Assembly (NCBI RefSeq): GCF_047219225.1
Contig: NZ_CP178208.1
Location: 3,224,001-3,288,000 of the forward strand
DNA: 64,000 nt
Reading direction: 5' to 3'
From: IMCC45349 sp047219225
GTDB lineage: Bacteria; Bacteroidota; Bacteroidia; Flavobacteriales; Flavobacteriaceae
In this document: positions 8,689 to 18,560 of the stretch, in pieces
How positions within the stretch are numbered: position 1 is the stretch's first letter
Layout: each line of letters begins with the position of its first letter
Made by a program: the position numbers and the translations under genes
Notes under the pieces: generated by a model
The model's database searches: none
Told to the model about the DNA's origin: nothing
What the model saw: the letters and a program-made list of their open reading frames with translations, nothing else

Positions 8689-9489
8689 ATGTTAGACTTT
8701 CTATTAACCAGTGATGCTATAATGGCATTATTAACACTTACATTTTTAGAAATTATTCTTGGCATAGATAATATTGTTTTTATATCGATTGCTGCTAATA
8801 AACTTCCAGAAAAACAACGCAACAAGGTTACTAATATTGGGTTGATTTTAGCCATGGTACAGCGCATTGTACTATTGTTTTTTGTTTCCTTTTTAGTTGG
8901 ATTAAGCGAACCTTTTTACGTTTTTGAAAATAACTGGCTACACCTTGCGTTAAGTTGGCAAAGCATAATTTTATTTGCTGGTGGACTATTTCTTATCTAC
9001 AAAAGCACCTCCGAAATTAGAGAAAAAGTGGAAACACCACATCACGATGAAGATCAAGCTAAGAAAAAACGCATCAATTCGTTTTCCCAAGCCATTGTAC
9101 AAATATTAATTATCGACTTTATTTTCTCTATAGATTCTATTTTAACAGCAGTTGGTATGACTAATGGCTTATCAGACAATCACAACCATAATTTAGTGCT
9201 TATGATTATAGCTGTTGTTATTTCTATAATTATCATGATAGCGTTTGCTAATCCTATAAGACGCTTTATAAACGATAATCCGAGTGTCCAAATACTAGGT
9301 TTAACATTCCTTATCTTAATTGGATTTATGCTAATTACCGAAGCAGCTCACTTATCACACACATCATTCTTTGGTACAGAGGTTGGAGCTATCCCTAAAG
9401 GTTATCTATACTTTGCCATTGCATTTTCGCTATTTGTAGAATTTTTGAATTACAGGTTAGCAAAGAATAAAAAAAGTAAATTAGAATAG
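8689..9489 (+). CDS. TerC-family integral membrane protein
   Basis: 266 aa with about seven membrane segments. The two family signatures with conserved acidic residues are present: 'FLEIILGIDNIVFISI' (about 20-35) and 'QILIIDFIFSIDSILTAVGM' (about 135-155). TerC proteins are linked to metal-ion (Mn2+) efflux during membrane-protein metallation and to tellurite resistance. Here there are no other ter genes, so a housekeeping metal role is more likely. A His/Asp-rich cytosolic loop (TPHHDEDQAKKK) lies between. Confidence 0.9.
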   Translation: MLDFLLTSDAIMALLTLTFLEIILGIDNIVFISIAANKLPEKQRNKVTNIGLILAMVQRIVLLFFVSFLVGLSEPFYVFENNWLHLALSWQSIILFAGGLFLIYKSTSEIREKVETPHHDEDQAKKKRINSFSQAIVQILIIDFIFSIDSILTAVGMTNGLSDNHNHNLVLMIIAVVISIIIMIAFANPIRRFINDNPSVQILGLTFLILIGFMLITEAAHLSHTSFFGTEVGAIPKGYLYFAIAFSLFVEFLNYRLAKNKKSKLE

Positions 9490-9510
9490 ACAAATATATA
9501 ACACATAAAA

Positions 9511-9538
9511 AATGGCGTTTAGTAAACTAAACGCCATT
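9511..9538. terminator. Bidirectional terminator between terC-like gene and parC
   Basis: AATGGCGTTTAG (9511-9522) and CTAAACGCCATT (9527-9538) form a perfect 12-bp stem with a TAAA loop, bordered by A- and T-runs. It serves both convergent genes. Confidence 0.88.
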
Positions 9539-9561
9539 TTTTATGTACTTATGCTTTTTTT

Positions 9562-12201
9562 TTAAAACAATGTTATCTGTCCTTCATCATCCATATCTAT
9601 TTCTGGAGCTGAATCAGACTTATCTACCTCTTCATTATTAGAAACTACCTCTTCATCAACCACTTCAACATCTTGAGCATGCACTTCTTCTGGCGCTTCA
9701 TATGGCAAAGACTCAAGAAGATTAATTTGATTAACCTTAAACTTAGTTAGCTGATTTCCTTGAGCACTAATCCCTTTTATAGCAATAAATTCTTCCAAAT
9801 TCACCTCTTGGTTATCTCGTCTATCTTTACCTCTTTCTTTAGCAAATACAACCTCTGCCATAGGTTTCCAATCTGTTGAAACTATTTCTAATTGAGAATC
9901 TGGATGACTAGAAATAAATACTTCCTCCTTACTTTCGTTTTCTACCAAGAAACGTTTTACATAATACTTTTCCTTTTCTCCATCATAATATATTGCGGAT
10001 ATTGGTTTTTTAGGAATCCATTTCTCCATAGCAATCATATCTGCATCAAAATGCGCAGTAATTTCTGGAATAATAGTTTTTACTATTCCTGCCTGAGTAA
10101 TGATTAGTATCCTATCTTCTCCTCTAAACTCTCCTACTAACTCACCTCTACCATCTACATTTAAACGCTGTACAGTATCGTCAAACCAAATTTTACGAGG
10201 CTTTAACGTACTAACTCCTTTTTCTTTAAGCTCTACGCGTTTTAAAGCATATTTTGTAACGAGATTACCTTTTGATGCACGACCTTTTATTAAAATATCT
10301 GCAAAATCTAAATCCCATTTCAATTTTTTAATACTTCCAGCTTGACGCAACATAATTGTCACAACTTCTGCCTCACCATTAGGATTAGCAGAGAAATACC
10401 ATACTGTAGAACCTTTATTTCCGTTAGTTAAATCATACTCTCTATCTCTTGTAATACTAGTAACCGCAAAACGCTTTATATAAGATGGACCACCTTTACC
10501 ATCGCGATAAATCATATTATAGATAGTGCGCTTATCCTTTTTCTTAAAGACAGCTACATGAATAATATTTTTACCAATAAATGTTTTACTGTCCACTTTT
10601 GTGACCATCATTTTACCTTCCTTGGTAAATACAATAATATCATCTATATCACTACAATCTCCTACATACTCATCCTTACGCAGAGATGTACCAATAAAGC
10701 CTTCTTCTCTGTTTACATAAAGCTTTGTATTACGTATTACAACTTTTGACGCATCTACATCATCAAAAATTCTAATTTCTGTTTTACGCTCTCGTCCTTC
10801 TCCATAGTCCTTTTTAAGCCTTTGGAAATATGCAATCGCATATTCAATTAAATTTGCTAAATGATGTTTAACCTCAGCAATTTGATCTTCTAAAGCTTCA
10901 ATTTTTTGTTGCGCTTTATCTATATCAAATTTAGAGATGCGCTTAATTCTAATCTCAGTTAAACGCGTAATATCTTCAACAGTTATAGCACGCTTAAGAT
11001 GCTTAATATGTGGCTGCAATCCTTTATCAATTGCGTTAATAACACCTTCCCAAGTTTCCTCTTCTTCTATATCGCGATAAATACGATTTTCTATAAAAAT
11101 GCGCTCTAACGAAGCAAAGTGCCATTGCTCTTCAAACTCATTAAGTTTAATTTCTAATTCACTCTTTAATAGTTGTACTGTATTATCTGTAGAGCGTCTT
11201 AAAATTTCAGATACACCAATAAACAAAGGTTTATTATCTTCAATAATACACCCTAAAGGAGAAATTGAAGTTTCACAACTTGTAAAAGCATATAAAGCAT
11301 CTATGGTTTTATCTGGTGAAATTCCAGAAGGCAAATGCACCAATATTTCAACATCAGCTGCTGTATTATCTTCTATACGCTTAATTTTAATCTTTCCTTT
11401 GTCATTTGCTTTAAGAATAGAATCTATTAACGATGTAGTGGTTGTAGCAAAAGGAATTTCAGTAATTGCTAACGTATTTTTATTAAGCTGAGAGATTCTT
11501 GCACGACAACGCACTTTACCCCCTCTAAGTCCATCATTATAATTAGTGAAATCTGCAATTCCAGCAGTTGGAAAATCTGGCACTAACTTAAAACGCTTAC
11601 CTTGCAAATACTTTATTGAAGCATCTATAAGTTCTAAAAAATTATGAGGTAAAATTTTTGTAGACAAACCAACAGCAATACCTTCGGCTCCTTGTGCTAG
11701 CAATAATGGAAACATTACTGGCAGATTAATTGGCTCCTTACGACGACCATCATAAGATGATTGCCATTCGGTAATTTTAGGATTATAAACTACATCTAAA
11801 GCAAATTTAGATAAACGTGCTTCTATATAACGAGAAGCAGCAGCTCTATCTCCTGTTAAAATATTTCCCCAGTTCCCTTGAGTATCAATCAATAAGTCTT
11901 TTTGACCAATTTGAACCATAGCATCAGCAATACTTGCATCTCCATGTGGATGGTATTGCATTGTATGCCCAACTATATTAGCTACTTTATTATAACGACC
12001 ATCATCTAAATCTTTCATAGAATGCATGATGCGTCGCTGTACAGGTTTAAAACCATCTTCAATAGCAGGAACTGCACGTTCTAAGATTACATAAGATGCA
12101 TAATCCAAAAACCAATCTTTGTACATCCCTGTAACCTTAGTGATGGTTTCTTGATTTTCATTATTCACATTTTCTAAAGCGTCGTTATCTTCTTCAATCA
12201 T
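9562..12201 (-). CDS. parC: DNA topoisomerase IV subunit A
   Basis: 879 aa breakage-reunion subunit that decatenates chromosomes. The quinolone-resistance region 'HPHGDASIADAM' has Ser90, and 'AAASRYIEARLS' carries the catalytic Tyr125. A coiled-coil segment lies near residues 420-455, then a beta-pinwheel C-terminal domain. An acidic tail ends the protein (EEVDKSDSAPEIDMDDEGQI). The pairing with parE in one operon and the topo IV-type length and C-terminal domain favour ParC over GyrA. Bacteroidota databases sometimes label it 'gyrA/parC family'. Confidence 0.94.
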   Translation of the reverse strand: MIEEDNDALENVNNENQETITKVTGMYKDWFLDYASYVILERAVPAIEDGFKPVQRRIMHSMKDLDDGRYNKVANIVGHTMQYHPHGDASIADAMVQIGQKDLLIDTQGNWGNILTGDRAAASRYIEARLSKFALDVVYNPKITEWQSSYDGRRKEPINLPVMFPLLLAQGAEGIAVGLSTKILPHNFLELIDASIKYLQGKRFKLVPDFPTAGIADFTNYNDGLRGGKVRCRARISQLNKNTLAITEIPFATTTTSLIDSILKANDKGKIKIKRIEDNTAADVEILVHLPSGISPDKTIDALYAFTSCETSISPLGCIIEDNKPLFIGVSEILRRSTDNTVQLLKSELEIKLNEFEEQWHFASLERIFIENRIYRDIEEEETWEGVINAIDKGLQPHIKHLKRAITVEDITRLTEIRIKRISKFDIDKAQQKIEALEDQIAEVKHHLANLIEYAIAYFQRLKKDYGEGRERKTEIRIFDDVDASKVVIRNTKLYVNREEGFIGTSLRKDEYVGDCSDIDDIIVFTKEGKMMVTKVDSKTFIGKNIIHVAVFKKKDKRTIYNMIYRDGKGGPSYIKRFAVTSITRDREYDLTNGNKGSTVWYFSANPNGEAEVVTIMLRQAGSIKKLKWDLDFADILIKGRASKGNLVTKYALKRVELKEKGVSTLKPRKIWFDDTVQRLNVDGRGELVGEFRGEDRILIITQAGIVKTIIPEITAHFDADMIAMEKWIPKKPISAIYYDGEKEKYYVKRFLVENESKEEVFISSHPDSQLEIVSTDWKPMAEVVFAKERGKDRRDNQEVNLEEFIAIKGISAQGNQLTKFKVNQINLLESLPYEAPEEVHAQDVEVVDEEVVSNNEEVDKSDSAPEIDMDDEGQITLF

Positions 12202-12204
12202 TAT

Positions 12205-12702
12205 CTACAGTTCTTTAGATTTAGGGTTATTAATATTTTTTTTAATTATCTTACTTAAAGATTGTTTAATGTACTTACGTTTTTTTCTATTTACTAAAGT
12301 AACATTAAAACGTTCCTTCTTTTTATGTTTTCCATTACTACTTCTTATATATAACACTAAAGATTTATAAAAAAAGTAATTGTATATTTTAAAGGCTATA
12401 AGTCTGTGTTTTTCAAATTCAACTTTACGCTCTCTGTAATTAAAATAATCAGACAGCAATAAACCTTTATTTATCACCACAACTTTAACACCATCACTAT
12501 CATATTCAAAATACTTAGATACACTGTGTGTTATCACAAATAATAAAGCTAATACAAGTAAAACTAAAGGTAAGGTTAAGGATGGATTTCCAACCAATTC
12601 CTTCAAGCTAGTAAATAAAGTAGAAAATAAAACCGCTAGTACTATTAAAACAAAGTACAGTGAAATTATAATATTTCTAACTTTTTCGTTACTAGTTCTC
12701 AT
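12205..12702 (-). CDS. Small membrane protein inside the parE-parC operon
   Basis: 165 aa. Two membrane segments (about 9-29 and 42-60) are followed by a basic cytoplasmic PH-like/beta domain ('YFEYDSDGVKVVVINKGLLL', then a Lys/Arg-rich C-terminus). Its start overlaps the parE 3' end by 11 bp and it ends 3 bp before parC, so the three genes look translationally coupled. Function is unknown. The placement could reflect a tie between topoisomerase and the membrane, or simply a conserved hitch-hiker. Confidence 0.75.
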   Translation of the reverse strand: MRTSNEKVRNIIISLYFVLIVLAVLFSTLFTSLKELVGNPSLTLPLVLLVLALLFVITHSVSKYFEYDSDGVKVVVINKGLLLSDYFNYRERKVEFEKHRLIAFKIYNYFFYKSLVLYIRSSNGKHKKKERFNVTLVNRKKRKYIKQSLSKIIKKNINNPKSKEL

Positions 12703-14557
12703 TCACCTCTTCTACTAAATCTAATTCTACTTTTAAGTTATTAATAATAAACTCTTGCCTACTAGGTGTATTCTTTCCCATATAGAACTGTAATAGCTCT
12801 TCAATAGACATATCCTTATCTAGCATTACAGGATCTAAACGAATATCATCTCCTATAAAAAATTTAAATTCATCTGGTGAAATCTCACCAAGTCCTTTAA
12901 ATCGCGTTATTTCTGGTTTTGGTTTTAACTTTGCAATAGCATTTCTTCGCTCTTCATCAGAATAACAATAAATTGTTTCCTTTTTATTCCTTACCCTAAA
13001 CAAAGGTGTTTGTAGAATATATAAATGCCCTTCTTTTATTACTTCTGGAAAGAACTGTAAAAAGAAAGTAATTAACAACAAACGTATATGCATACCATCA
13101 ACATCGGCATCGGTTGCTATTACAATGTTATTATATCTTAAATCTTCAATAGACTCTTCAATATTTAGCGCTGCTTGTAATAAATTAAATTCTTCGTTTT
13201 CGTAAACAATCTTTTTACTTAAACCATAAGAATTTAAAGGTTTTCCCTTTAAACTAAATACTGCTTGCGTGTTTACATCACGAGATTTAGTAATACTACC
13301 AGAAGCCGAATCTCCCTCAGTAATAAACAACGTTGACTCTAAACGCCTGTCTTTTTTTAAATCACCAAGATGCACCCTACAATCTCTTAGCTTCTTATTA
13401 TGTAAACTAGCTTTCTTAGCACGCTCACGTGCAATCTTTCTAATACCAGAAAGCTCTTTACGTTCGCGTTCAGCTTGTAATATTTTACGTTGAATAGCCT
13501 CAGCAGTATCTGGATTTTTATGTAAAAAGTTATCAAACTTAGTTTTTACAAAATCATTAATAAATGTTCTTACAGTTGGCAAACCACCTCCCATTTCGGT
13601 AGAACCTAATTTTGTTTTTGTTTGACTTTCAAAAACAGGCTCCATAACTTTTACTGCTATTGCTGCTATAATTGACTTTCGTATATCTGAAGCATCATAA
13701 TTTTTACCATAAAACTCTCGTATGGTTTTTACAAACGCTTCCCTAAAAGCAGATAAATGTGTTCCTCCTTGCGTAGTATTTTGACCATTTACAAACGAAT
13801 GATACTCCTCACTGTATTGAGTTTTACTATGCGTTAAGGCAATTTCAATATCTTCAGCTTTTAAATGAATTATTGGATAACGTAAATCAGATTCGTTTGT
13901 GTTTTCTTGCAATAAATCTTTTAAACCGTTTTCACTGAAATATTTTTCACCATTAAAAACTATTGTTAACCCAGGATTTAAATACACATAGTTTTTAAGC
14001 ATCTTAGACACATACTCATGTCTAAACTTATACTTTTTAAAAATGGAATCATCAGGAATAAAGGACATTTTTGTACCTCTACGTCTTGATGTATCCTCTA
14101 ACAACTCTTTATTTTTAAGTTCACCAAGTTCAAACTCAGCTGAAGCTGATTTTCCATCACGTGTAGATTCAACTCTAAAATATGTAGATAGTGCATTTAC
14201 TGCCTTTGTACCTACTCCATTTAACCCAACAGATTTTTTAAATGCTCGAGAGTCATACTTTCCACCAGTATTCATTTTAGAAACAACATCTACTACCTTT
14301 CCTAAAGGAATTCCACGACCATAATCTCTAACAATCACCTTATTTCCCTGAATAGATATCTCGATGGTCTTTCCTGCTCCCATAACATACTCATCAATAG
14401 AGTTGTCAAGCACTTCTTTTAAAAGAATATAAATACCATCATCAGGCGACGAACCATCACCTAACTTTCCAATATACATTCCTGGACGCATTCTGATATG
14501 CTCTTTCCAGTCAAGCGAACGAATATTATCTTCGGTGTAATTAGATTGTTGGGTCAT
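12692..14557 (-). CDS. parE: DNA topoisomerase IV subunit B
   Basis: 621 aa ATPase subunit. The GHKL ATPase includes 'EHIRMRPGMYIGKLGDG', 'LKEVLDNSIDEYVMG' and 'GRGIPLGKVVDVVS'. The transducer domain follows, then the TOPRIM domain with 'LFITEGDSASGSI' and 'IATDADVDGMHIRLLLI'. The C-terminal 'RFKGLGEISPDEFK' motif is present. No insertions or missing residues were seen. It is first in the parE, membrane protein, parC operon. Confidence 0.95.
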   Translation of the reverse strand: MTQQSNYTEDNIRSLDWKEHIRMRPGMYIGKLGDGSSPDDGIYILLKEVLDNSIDEYVMGAGKTIEISIQGNKVIVRDYGRGIPLGKVVDVVSKMNTGGKYDSRAFKKSVGLNGVGTKAVNALSTYFRVESTRDGKSASAEFELGELKNKELLEDTSRRRGTKMSFIPDDSIFKKYKFRHEYVSKMLKNYVYLNPGLTIVFNGEKYFSENGLKDLLQENTNESDLRYPIIHLKAEDIEIALTHSKTQYSEEYHSFVNGQNTTQGGTHLSAFREAFVKTIREFYGKNYDASDIRKSIIAAIAVKVMEPVFESQTKTKLGSTEMGGGLPTVRTFINDFVKTKFDNFLHKNPDTAEAIQRKILQAERERKELSGIRKIARERAKKASLHNKKLRDCRVHLGDLKKDRRLESTLFITEGDSASGSITKSRDVNTQAVFSLKGKPLNSYGLSKKIVYENEEFNLLQAALNIEESIEDLRYNNIVIATDADVDGMHIRLLLITFFLQFFPEVIKEGHLYILQTPLFRVRNKKETIYCYSDEERRNAIAKLKPKPEITRFKGLGEISPDEFKFFIGDDIRLDPVMLDKDMSIEELLQFYMGKNTPSRQEFIINNLKVELDLVEEVNEN

Positions 14558-14643
14558 AAAAAGAAAAATTGGATATGTTGCTAATATAACATTTCAACTT
14601 AAAAAAAGAAACCCTAAAAACGCAAAATAATTAACAAAAAAAA

Positions 14644-14667
14644 GCCAATGCTGTTGAGAACATTGGC
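14644..14667 (-). terminator. Terminator of ychF
   Basis: GCCAATG (14644-14650) pairs with CATTGGC (14661-14667) around a 10-base loop. On the minus strand the stem is followed by a run of T (complement of A's ending at 14643). Confidence 0.75.
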
Positions 14668-14694
14668 CTTTTAAAATATTTTATTTTTTCTAGC

Positions 14695-15789
14695 TTATAC
14701 GTTGAATAAGAAATGCATCACATCGCCATCTTTTACGATGTAATTTTTACCTTCTACACGCATTTTTCCAGCTTCTTTTACTTTTGCTTCACTACCAAAA
14801 GAAACATAATCGTCATAAGCAATTACTTCAGCTCTAATAAACCCTTTTTCAAAGTCAGTATGAATAACTCCAGCAGCTTGTGGTGCAGTATCACCAATAG
14901 TGGTAGTCCAAGCTCTTACCTCTTTTACTCCTGCTGTAAAATAAGTTTGTTGATTTAATAATTTGTACGCTGAACGTATTAATTTAGACGAACCAGGTTC
15001 TTCTAAACCAATATCTTGTAAGAACATTTGACGCTCTTCGAAATCGTCCAATTCATTAATATCAGCTTCTGTACCAACAGCTAATACAAGTACTTCAGCG
15101 TTTTCATCCTTTACAGCATCTTTAACAGTATCTACATAAGCATTACCAGAAACTGCTGCACTCTCATCTACATTACACACATACATTACTGGTTTATCTG
15201 TAATCAATTGTAATGGCTTTACATATTCTAAATATTCATCTTCACCAAATTCAATTGCCCTTACAGAGTTACCTTCTTCTAATCCAGCTTTTATTTTTAA
15301 TAAAGCAGCCTCTTCTTTTTGAGCTTCTTTATTCCCTGTTTTAGCTGCACGCTTAACTTTATCAAGTTTTTTCTCTACAGACTCTAAATCTTTAAGCTGC
15401 AACTCCATATCGATAGTTTCCTTATCTCTAATCGGATCAACACTTCCATCAACATGCACAACATTATCATTATCAAAACAACGAAGCACATGTAAAATTG
15501 CATCAGTTTCACGAATATTTCCTAAAAACTGATTTCCTAAACCTTCACCTTTACTTGCTCCTTTTACCAATCCAGCAATGTCAACAATCTCTACTGTTGC
15601 AGGAATAACACGCTCAGGATTTACTAATTCCTCTAACTTTGACAATCTTGGATCTGGTACATTTACCACACCAATATTAGGTTCGATTGTACAAAAAGGA
15701 AAGTTTGCACTTTGCGCTTTTGCATTTGACAAACAATTAAATAATGTTGATTTACCTACGTTTGGTAGTCCTACAATTCCAGCTTTCAT
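14695..15789 (-). CDS. ychF: Redox-regulated ATPase YchF (Obg family)
   Basis: 364 aa, the exact family length. P-loop 'GLPNVGKSTLFNCLSNA' lies at residues 7-23, G3-like 'DIAGLVKGASKGEGLGNQFL' and the altered G4 give ATP rather than GTP preference. A coiled coil is present (about 125-165). The C-terminal TGS domain ends in 'GKNYIVKDGDVMHFLFNV'. The protein associates with ribosomes and stress responses in other bacteria. It has its own promoter. Confidence 0.96.
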   Translation of the reverse strand: MKAGIVGLPNVGKSTLFNCLSNAKAQSANFPFCTIEPNIGVVNVPDPRLSKLEELVNPERVIPATVEIVDIAGLVKGASKGEGLGNQFLGNIRETDAILHVLRCFDNDNVVHVDGSVDPIRDKETIDMELQLKDLESVEKKLDKVKRAAKTGNKEAQKEEAALLKIKAGLEEGNSVRAIEFGEDEYLEYVKPLQLITDKPVMYVCNVDESAAVSGNAYVDTVKDAVKDENAEVLVLAVGTEADINELDDFEERQMFLQDIGLEEPGSSKLIRSAYKLLNQQTYFTAGVKEVRAWTTTIGDTAPQAAGVIHTDFEKGFIRAEVIAYDDYVSFGSEAKVKEAGKMRVEGKNYIVKDGDVMHFLFNV

Positions 15790-15808
15790 GTGAATAATTT
15801 TAAGGCTG

Positions 15809-15842
15809 CAAATGTAATTATTTATATCTATATTAATAACAA
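15809..15842 (-). promoter_or_regulatory. Promoter of ychF
   Basis: On the minus strand, TTG (complement of 15840-15842), a 23-bp spacer and TACATTTG (complement of 15809-15816) match the Bacteroidota promoter and give a short leader to the ATG at 15789. Confidence 0.5.
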
Positions 15843-15882
15843 TAGTAACAAATTATTAAACTGTTCGTCTTGTAATAAACAT

Positions 15883-17367
15883 ATGAAAATGAAAAACCAT
15901 CACCTTGCACTCTTATTTGTACTCATTTCTTATTTTGGATATTCTCAAAGCTTAACTGCAAAACTTATTGACACATCAAACAACCCAATCCCTTTTGCCA
16001 CTATAGAAACAGCTAAAAACAAAGGTGTCATTAGTAACGATGAAGGTGTTTTTACTATTAATCTCAAAGATGTAAGCAATAATAGTATAGAGATAAATTG
16101 CTTAGGCTTTAGCACTAAAAAAATTACAATAAAAGAAATAAGCGCAAACAACAACATTATAATACTTGAAGAGCATATTAATGAACTAAACCAAGTTTAT
16201 ATAAGCAATACCAAGCCTAATGCAGATGAAATTATTGCAAAAGTAAATCAAAACCTGAGCAATAATTACAACCACGAAAACCAAAGCTATAATCTGTTTT
16301 TCAGAAATACATCTTACATGGATTTTAACCGCTTAGAGTTTACCATAGATAAAGCATCTGGAATTAGAAAAAAGAAATTAGCTGGAGCAAACCAAAGCTT
16401 AGACTCATTAATGCAAGCCATTAAAAACACTAAAGCTGTACACTTTAGAGATTACCTTGCAAATCTTTACATAAAAAATAAAGAAGAAGCTAAACTTGAT
16501 GTAGCTAAAGCTACTAGTTTAATTGACAAAAATCAAAATGTATCAATAGACCAAATTCAAGAAAATGCTCAGCACTTAATATTAAAATACCTAGATACTA
16601 CTAAAACATACAAACTAAAAACAGGTATTATTAAAATTGAAGACTCCTTAGAACTCAACAATTCTAATAACGAAAGTGAAGAAAATAAAAACGAATATGA
16701 AGTAAACAGCTTAAAAAGTGAAACACATGAGCTTTTATATACATCACAAACTTACGAAAACACAACTCTTAATAAGATTATAAATGCCGATTTATACAAG
16801 TATGAATTCATAGACACAACAGTATTTAATGGTGAACTAGTTTATATTATCGAGTATTTCCCAAGAAGATCAAAAGCTAAGTACACAGGAAAAATTTACG
16901 TTACGGACGACAGTTACGCAGTAATAAAAATAGATTACGCTTTTGCAAAAGGTAAACGCGGTGAAAAATTGAATCTAAAGTTTTTACTAGGCATCAAATA
17001 TGTTGAAAACATAAAACAAGGCACTATAATCTTTCAAAAAAACGAAGACAACATCTATCAACCTCAATACATAAAACAAGAATCTGGTAATTTCTTCTAT
17101 GTAAATAGACCTTTAAAGTTTATTGAGAATAGTCCATCAAAAAACAAAGTGTTGTTCAATTTTTTAATTGAAGGTGGTATGCGAGAAAAAAATGAAATTT
17201 ATTTTATTAGCAATTCATCTTTAAATGGTAATGATTTTAATAATTATAAAGAACCAAAAACGATTAAATATCAAAAATTAAAACAATACGACCCAGAAAT
17301 ATGGAAAGCTTATAATGCTATTGAGCCTTTAGAGGAAATGAAACAGTTTAAGAGTACAGAGGATTAA
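15883..17367 (+). CDS. Secreted protein with CarboxypepD_reg-like domain
   Basis: 494 aa when started at the ATG at 15883. A GTG at 15790 would prepend an unlikely sequence. A signal peptide ends near 'YFGYSQS'. Residues about 22-105 form a beta-sandwich of the CarboxypepD_reg/DUF4480 type ('LTAKLIDTSNNPIPFATIET', 'SNDEGVFTI'). The rest is a long beta-rich and coiled region with no recognised enzyme motif. Such proteins are outer-membrane-associated in Bacteroidota. Its stop overlaps that of the converging lipoprotein gene by 4 bases. Confidence 0.78.
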   Translation: MKMKNHHLALLFVLISYFGYSQSLTAKLIDTSNNPIPFATIETAKNKGVISNDEGVFTINLKDVSNNSIEINCLGFSTKKITIKEISANNNIIILEEHINELNQVYISNTKPNADEIIAKVNQNLSNNYNHENQSYNLFFRNTSYMDFNRLEFTIDKASGIRKKKLAGANQSLDSLMQAIKNTKAVHFRDYLANLYIKNKEEAKLDVAKATSLIDKNQNVSIDQIQENAQHLILKYLDTTKTYKLKTGIIKIEDSLELNNSNNESEENKNEYEVNSLKSETHELLYTSQTYENTTLNKIINADLYKYEFIDTTVFNGELVYIIEYFPRRSKAKYTGKIYVTDDSYAVIKIDYAFAKGKRGEKLNLKFLLGIKYVENIKQGTIIFQKNEDNIYQPQYIKQESGNFFYVNRPLKFIENSPSKNKVLFNFLIEGGMREKNEIYFISNSSLNGNDFNNYKEPKTIKYQKLKQYDPEIWKAYNAIEPLEEMKQFKSTED

Positions 17368-18113
17368 TCCTTAATCATAACAAAATAGGTTTTTAATGTA
17401 TCTTCTCTAAAAAGAATCCTTTTTTCTTTAGGAAAGCCAATATTATTATATTTTATTGTTTCTCTACAAATAGTGTCAATGTCTCTAATCTGATAAAAAT
17501 CACTACAGAATAATATACTATCATTAACATAAGTATAAACCTTTAGCTCTTTATCATGAATAAACTCATTGTTATAGCCTTTTTTAATAGTAGTGAATAC
17601 TTTTTCTAATCGATCTTCATCATTATAAATATATCTTATATGCTTTATAGCATTTGAGTCATTTTCAATAAACCTTACTTCCTCAATTATCCTTTCGTCT
17701 TTAATGAGATACTTCGTCTTTTTACTAGATTCAAGTGATGATTCAAAAATTGTATCTTCAACTCTAATTCTTTTATATGTATAGTTTTCAACATAATCAG
17801 TAAACATCTCATAGTTAGACAAAAAACCTAAAGAATCATAAGTATTCATGAAGGAGCAACACATTATACTTCTTAATTTTGATTCTATTTGATTATCATT
17901 AATTCTATTATAATAATACATTGTATCTCCTACTTCCAAGGCAGCAACTTTTCCTTTAGCAATGATTTCATAAGCCAAATCTATTTGATTATCATACATC
18001 AAATAAGGAATATTATCTATATCAATCTTTTTTAAAGGCTCTAATGAAGTTTTATTGTCTGGAGAGCATGCTATAAAACTAAATACACACCATAATATTA
18101 AAATGTATTTCAT
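17364..18113 (-). CDS. Lipoprotein of unknown function
   Basis: 249 aa. 'MKYILILWCVFSFIACSPDN' is a lipoprotein signal peptide with a cysteine after 'FIAC'. The mature part alternates charged and aromatic residues, with repeating 'Y.N...RL.KV' patterns ('IRYIYNDEDRLEKVFTTIKK', 'YNNIGFPKEKRILFRED'), reminiscent of YD-repeat or RHS-like beta-strands. No named family was recognised. It lies downstream of the ferredoxin gene, separated by a terminator. Confidence 0.65.
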   Translation of the reverse strand: MKYILILWCVFSFIACSPDNKTSLEPLKKIDIDNIPYLMYDNQIDLAYEIIAKGKVAALEVGDTMYYYNRINDNQIESKLRSIMCCSFMNTYDSLGFLSNYEMFTDYVENYTYKRIRVEDTIFESSLESSKKTKYLIKDERIIEEVRFIENDSNAIKHIRYIYNDEDRLEKVFTTIKKGYNNEFIHDKELKVYTYVNDSILFCSDFYQIRDIDTICRETIKYNNIGFPKEKRILFREDTLKTYFVMIKD

Positions 18114-18130
18114 AAAGCCAATTTAAAAAA

Positions 18131-18156
18131 AAATCCCAAGCATAGACTTGGGATTT
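18131..18156 (-). terminator. Terminator of the ferredoxin gene
   Basis: AAATCCCAAG (18131-18140) pairs with CTTGGGATTT (18147-18156), a 10-bp stem with a 6-base loop and a T-run on the minus strand. Confidence 0.8.
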
Positions 18157-18179
18157 TTCATTTGTAAGTATATAAACTT

Positions 18180-18533
18180 TTAATCTTCTGGATGCATAAA
18201 GCTTTGTTTTCCTAATAATTCTTCGTCAGTTTCTACATTATCTTCATCAGGAACACAACAATCAACAGGACACACAGCTGCACATTGTGGCTCCTCATGA
18301 AACCCTTTACACTCTGTACACTTATCTGGCACTATATAGTAAATCTCATCACTAATAGGCTCTTGAGCCTCATCAGCATTAACCGATTTACCATTAGGCA
18401 ACACTAAGTCTCCTTCTAAACTTGTTCCATCGTTATACCTCCAATCATCAGCTCCTTCATAAATAGCAGTATTAGGGCATTCTGGTTCACAAGCTCCACA
18501 GTTTATACATTCATCTGTTATAATTATTGCCAT
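18180..18533 (-). CDS. 2[4Fe-4S] ferredoxin
   Basis: 117 aa from the ATG at 18533 (MAIIITDECINCG). A longer frame to 18608 adds a non-ferredoxin hydrophobic stretch and crosses the promoter. Cluster motif 1 is 'CINCGACEPECP' near residue 9. Motif 2 is 'CTECKGFHEEPQCAAVCPVDCC' (about residues 70-90), with an unusual spacer between the first two and third cysteines. The segment between the clusters is an acidic insertion. Electron carrier in the cytoplasm. It is divergent from the acyl-CoA reductase, sharing a promoter region. Confidence 0.92.
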   Translation of the reverse strand: MAIIITDECINCGACEPECPNTAIYEGADDWRYNDGTSLEGDLVLPNGKSVNADEAQEPISDEIYYIVPDKCTECKGFHEEPQCAAVCPVDCCVPDEDNVETDEELLGKQSFMHPED

Positions 18534-18555
18534 AGCATTTCTTTTTCTAAATTTG
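18527..18555 (+). promoter_or_regulatory. Promoter of the acyl-CoA reductase gene
   Basis: TTG (18527-18529), an 18-bp spacer and TAAATTTG (18548-18555) match the Bacteroidota promoter. It lies face to face with the ferredoxin promoter. Confidence 0.55.
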
Positions 18556-18560
18556 CAGTG

